Under the pieces are notes generated by a model. It was not told the DNA's origin, searched no databases, and saw only the letters and a list, made by a program, of their open reading frames with translations. Made by a program: the position numbers and the translations under genes. 64,000 bases of DNA. Source: Dechloromonas sp. A34 (GTDB lineage Bacteria; Pseudomonadota; Gammaproteobacteria; Burkholderiales; Rhodocyclaceae). Within the stretch, counting starts at the first letter, position 1. Each line of letters begins with the position of its first letter. Where the stretch lies: NCBI RefSeq assembly GCF_026261605.1, contig NZ_CP102486.1, positions 2,294,001 to 2,358,000 of the forward strand, in the 5' to 3' direction. Of this stretch, positions 60,924 to 64,000 are shown piece by piece.

Positions 60924-60952
60924 AAAAAAGCCGGTCAATGACCGGCTTTTTT
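60924..60952. terminator. bidirectional terminator
   Basis: Thirteen-base stem AAAAAAGCCGGTC / GACCGGCTTTTTT with a 3-base loop, 20 bp after the DUF3460 stop and facing the Pat-like gene end. Confidence 0.93.
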
Positions 60953-60989
60953 GTTGTCTGCGCCTGGCCTGGCTGGCCCGGGCGCGCGC

Positions 60990-63686
60990 TCAGGAGCCGG
61001 TCAGCGGTTTGACGACACGCTTGACGGCGGTGTCTTCCGGATGCGGGTGGATGGTGAAGCCGAGGCTGGTCATCAGGCGGAACATCTTGCTGTTGGTCGA
61101 CAGCACGTCGCCGACCACGGCGCGATAGCCCTTCATCCGGGCGCAGTCGATCAGCGCCGTCATCAGCTTGCGGCCGACGCCGCACTTCTGCCAGTCGTCG
61201 CCGACGGCCAGCGCGAATTCGACCGATTCGCCGTCCGGGTTGCCGACGTAGCGGGCGACGCCGATCTGGCTTTCCTTGCCGTCGTCACCGGTCAGCATCG
61301 CGACCAGCGCCATTTCGCGGTCGTAGTCGATCTGCGTGAAGCGGACCAGCATGGTCTGGGTCAGTTCGCGCAGCGTATCCATGAAGCGGTAGTAGCGCGA
61401 CTCGTCGGACATGTTCTTGACGAATTCCTGCTCCAGCTCGGCATCTTCCGGACGGATCGGGCGGATGGTGACGACCTTGCCGTCGTTCATCTGCCATTCC
61501 TGGATCAGGTGCACCGGGTAGGGGTAGATCGCCATGTGGGCATAGCGGTCGCCGGAGGCGTTGGCCGCATGGTCGATGACGATGCGGGCATCGGCGGCGA
61601 TCGCGCCGTTTTCATCGACGATCAGCGGGTTGAGGTCCATTTCCATGATCCACGGCAGCTCGCAGACCATTTCGGAAATGCAGAGCAGGACTTCCTTGAT
61701 CGCCTCGCGGTCGACCGGCGGCATGTTGTGGAACTGGTCGAGAATTTTCGAGGCGCGGGTCGATTCGATCAGGTCCTTGGCCAGGAACTTGTTGAGCGGC
61801 GGCAGGGCGACCGAGCGGTCGCTGAATATCTCGACGTCGAAACCGCCGGCGCCGAAGGTGATCACCGGCCCGAAGATCGGGTCGCGGAAAACGCCGATCA
61901 TCAGTTCGCGACCATTCGGGTGCGACAGGAAGGGCTCGATCGAGACGCCGTTGATCTTGGCGCTCGGGTGGCGCTTCAGCACCGTGTCGATGATGTCGTG
62001 ATAGGCGTTGCGGACGGCCGGCGCATTCTGGATGTTCAGGCGCACGCCGCCGGCGTCGGACTTGTGCTGAAGATCGGGCGAGTCGACCTTCATGGCGACC
62101 GGGAAGCCGATCTGCTCGGCCAGCAGCAGCGCCTCGGTGGCGGTGCGGGCGACCATGGTCTGCGCCACCGGCACCTTGAAGGCGCGCAGGATAGCTTTCG
62201 ATTCCATTTCCGAGAGCACTTTGCGGCGTTCGGCAAGCAGGGCCTCGATCAGCATCTTGGCGCCTTCGGCTTCCGGGCGGCCATGTTGGCGGGTGGGTTC
62301 AGGCGTCTGCAGCAGCAGCTTCTGGTTGCGGTAGTACTTGGAAATATGGTGGAACAGCTCGATCGCCGTTTCCGGCATGCGGAAGGCCGGGATGCCGGCG
62401 TCTTCGAGCAGCTTGCGCGCCCCGGCAACCTGTTCCTCGCCCATCCAGCAGCAGATGATCGAACGGTTGAGCTTGTCGGCAACCTCGATGATGGCCTTGG
62501 CGACGCCCATCGGATCGGTCATCGCCTGCGGTGAGAGCATGACCAGCGTGCTGTCCACGTTCGGATCATGGGTGACGGCCATGATCGCATCGCGATAGCG
62601 TTCCGGTGTCGCATCACCGGCGATGTCGATCGGGTTGCTGTGCGACCAGGAGGTCGGCATGGTCTTGTTGAGGACCGCCATCGTTTCGTTGGTCAGTTCG
62701 GCGAGCGGGATGCCGAGGTCGCCAGCACGGTCGGCTGCCATTGCGCCCGGGCCGCCGCCATTGGTGATGATGGCCAGACGGTTGCCTTGCGGGCGGAACT
62801 TGGATGCGAGCGCCTTGGCGGCATAGAACAGCTGGCCGACGTTCTGGACGCGGACGACACCGGCGCGGCGTACGGCAGCATCGAACACCGTGTCGGAAAC
62901 CGCGGCCATGCCCGAATGGGTGGCGGCGGCCATCGAACCGGCCTCGTGGCGGCCGGCCTTGAGCAGGATGATCGGCTTGATGCGGGCGGCCGAACGCAGG
63001 GCGCTCATGAAGCGGCGGGCGTTACGGATGCCCTCGACGTACATCAGGATGTAGTGGGTGCGGCTGTCGTAGATCAGGTAATCGAGGATTTCGCCGAAAT
63101 CGACGTCGGCCGTCATTCCCAGCGAAATCACCGATGAGAAGCCGACTTGGTTGGCCTTGGCCCAGTCGAGCACGGCCGAACACATGGCGCCGGACTGCGA
63201 GACCAGGGCGAGGTTGCCGGGGTCGGCGGTTATCCGCGTGAAGGTGGCGTTGAGCCCGAGTTCTGGGCGGATGATGCCCAGGCAGTTGGGGCCGAGGACG
63301 CGCACGTTGTAGGAACGGGCAATTTCCAGCACCTTGCGCTCGAGTGCGGCGCCGATGTGGCCGGCTTCGGAAAAGCCGGAGGCGATGACGATGACGTTGC
63401 GCACGCCGCTCCGGCCGCATTGCTCGATCAGTTGTGGAACGGTCTGCGGGCGGGTGGCGATGACCGCCATTTCGACGCGGGCGCCGATTTCCTCGATCGA
63501 CTTGTAGGCCGGCTGGCCCTGGATGGTGTCGTGCTTGGGGTTGATGGCGTAGAGCCGACCCTTGTAGCCTGAGCCCAGGATATTCTTGAAAATAATGTTG
63601 CCGACCGAGTTTTCGCGATCGGAGGCACCAATGACAGCGACTGATTTGGGTTCGAAAAGCGAGGTTAGATAGTGCTGTTCCAACAT
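60990..63686 (-). CDS. acetyl-CoA synthetase-like / GNAT protein acetyltransferase (Pat/PatZ-type)
   Basis: 898 residues. The N-terminal CoA-binding domain (~1-135, SVAVIGASDRENSVGNIIFKN), succinyl-CoA-ligase-like domains (LVSQSGAMCSAVLDWA, GGGPGAMAADRAG) and an ATP-grasp domain (~490-700) form an ADP-forming acyl-CoA synthetase fold. The GNAT domain (~730-898) has VTIRPIRPEDA and VGDDWQKCGVGRKLM (acetyl-CoA loop). Pat proteins acetylate and inactivate acetyl-CoA synthetase. The catalytic His of the N-terminal part is not obvious, so synthetase activity is doubtful. Confidence 0.9.
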   Translation of the reverse strand: MLEQHYLTSLFEPKSVAVIGASDRENSVGNIIFKNILGSGYKGRLYAINPKHDTIQGQPAYKSIEEIGARVEMAVIATRPQTVPQLIEQCGRSGVRNVIVIASGFSEAGHIGAALERKVLEIARSYNVRVLGPNCLGIIRPELGLNATFTRITADPGNLALVSQSGAMCSAVLDWAKANQVGFSSVISLGMTADVDFGEILDYLIYDSRTHYILMYVEGIRNARRFMSALRSAARIKPIILLKAGRHEAGSMAAATHSGMAAVSDTVFDAAVRRAGVVRVQNVGQLFYAAKALASKFRPQGNRLAIITNGGGPGAMAADRAGDLGIPLAELTNETMAVLNKTMPTSWSHSNPIDIAGDATPERYRDAIMAVTHDPNVDSTLVMLSPQAMTDPMGVAKAIIEVADKLNRSIICCWMGEEQVAGARKLLEDAGIPAFRMPETAIELFHHISKYYRNQKLLLQTPEPTRQHGRPEAEGAKMLIEALLAERRKVLSEMESKAILRAFKVPVAQTMVARTATEALLLAEQIGFPVAMKVDSPDLQHKSDAGGVRLNIQNAPAVRNAYHDIIDTVLKRHPSAKINGVSIEPFLSHPNGRELMIGVFRDPIFGPVITFGAGGFDVEIFSDRSVALPPLNKFLAKDLIESTRASKILDQFHNMPPVDREAIKEVLLCISEMVCELPWIMEMDLNPLIVDENGAIAADARIVIDHAANASGDRYAHMAIYPYPVHLIQEWQMNDGKVVTIRPIRPEDAELEQEFVKNMSDESRYYRFMDTLRELTQTMLVRFTQIDYDREMALVAMLTGDDGKESQIGVARYVGNPDGESVEFALAVGDDWQKCGVGRKLMTALIDCARMKGYRAVVGDVLSTNSKMFRLMTSLGFTIHPHPEDTAVKRVVKPLTGS

Positions 63687-63749
63687 GACGAGCCTCTTGT
63701 TATTAAGGTGCTATTGTGCAGTGCAACATTCTAACATGTTAAGTCGGGA

Positions 63750-64000
63750 CTATTCCACGCTCAGCGTAGGGGTAAACCCGGATTCGACAAGCGTGCTGGC
63801 GATCAGCAAGGGTTGGCTGAGGGCGCGATGGATGGGGCACTTGTTGGCGATCTCAAGCAGGCGCTGACGCTGCTCGGGACTCAGGTCGCCGTCGAGGGTA
63901 ATGCTCCGGTTGATGCGGTCGCGCGGGCTGCCGTCGAGATCGATTTTTTCGTGGCTCAGGGCAACGCTGATCCGAGTCAGCGCCAGGCCTTTGCGCTCGG
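63750..64000 (-). CDS. OsmC-family protein (C-terminal part, runs off right edge)
   Basis: The last 83 codons on the minus strand read to a TAG at 63750-63752. Landmarks: LTRISVALSHEKID, RSITLDGDLSPEQRQRLLEIANKCPIHRALS, with the resolving Cys in NKCPIH typical of OsmC/Ohr proteins. The first Cys and start lie outside the window. These are thiol peroxidases or hydroperoxide reductases. The 63-bp gap to the Pat-like gene holds its promoter. Confidence 0.88.
   Translation of the reverse strand, partial: ERKGLALTRISVALSHEKIDLDGSPRDRINRSITLDGDLSPEQRQRLLEIANKCPIHRALSQPLLIASTLVESGFTPTLSVE

Overview
The window is a gene-dense, GC-rich chromosomal segment with no rRNA, tRNA, transposase, phage gene or CRISPR array. 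Gene content points to a nitrogen-fixing betaproteobacterium of the Rhodocyclaceae/Azonexaceae (Dechloromonas/Azospira type). The evidence is a nif accessory cluster, a rhodoquinone methyltransferase (RquA), an octaheme tetrathionate-reductase-family cytochrome, and small families typical of Betaproteobacteria (DUF3567, DUF3460, DUF3301, DUF2189). Genus assignment is inference from gene content.

Layout. 0-2 kb: the start of a secreted protein, a tiny Met/Lys/Asp-rich exported protein, an ankyrin protein and hemG. 1.9-8.4 kb (minus strand): a nif accessory block, nifB - 4Fe4S ferredoxin - 465-bp palindromic repeat - nifO - flavodiiron protein - 2Fe2S ferredoxin - FeSII (Shethna) protein - nifQ - draG. 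A sigma-54 promoter and a NifA-type upstream site precede nifB. 8.5-11.4 kb (plus): a response regulator and a hemerythrin-PAS histidine kinase, divergent from nifB. 11.5-24.9 kb: an Fe-S oxidoreductase, LysR/MFS pair, thioesterase, tpx, a tandem HD-GYP protein, rimO, a FAD-linked oxidase, a glutamine amidotransferase-like hydrolase, a CPA2 antiporter, MarR and an OmpA-like lipoprotein. 24.9-45 kb: histidine kinase, hslO, ArsC-like reductase, broken lipase, ferric-reductase-like protein, tex, fliW, AlkD-like protein, gamma carbonic anhydrase, dicarboxylate symporter, MazG-like protein, frameshifted rlmJ, mutarotase, prfC, moaE and a chemoreceptor. 45-55 kb: clpB, small conserved proteins, an aminotransferase, and putA followed by glutamate dehydrogenase (proline to 2-oxoglutarate). 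55.3-60 kb (minus): a respiratory block with cytochrome c, a triple-rhodanese protein, octaheme cytochrome, cytochrome b and rquA. 60.4-64 kb: two small conserved proteins, a Pat-type ACS-like/acetyltransferase and the end of an OsmC-family gene.

How parts work together. The nif block supplies FeMo-cofactor precursor (NifB), molybdenum (NifQ), electron carriers, oxygen defence (flavodiiron and FeSII proteins) and nitrogenase reactivation (DraG). The structural genes nifHDK are not here. The 55-60 kb block looks like a quinol-linked electron path to a periplasmic multiheme reductase with a sulfur-handling partner.

Three genes (lipase-like, rlmJ, rquA) each carry a one-base deletion in or next to a run of 4-5 C. 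The shared pattern suggests assembly error more than real decay. A 27-bp repeat unit occurs as two tandem pairs 11.5 kb apart.
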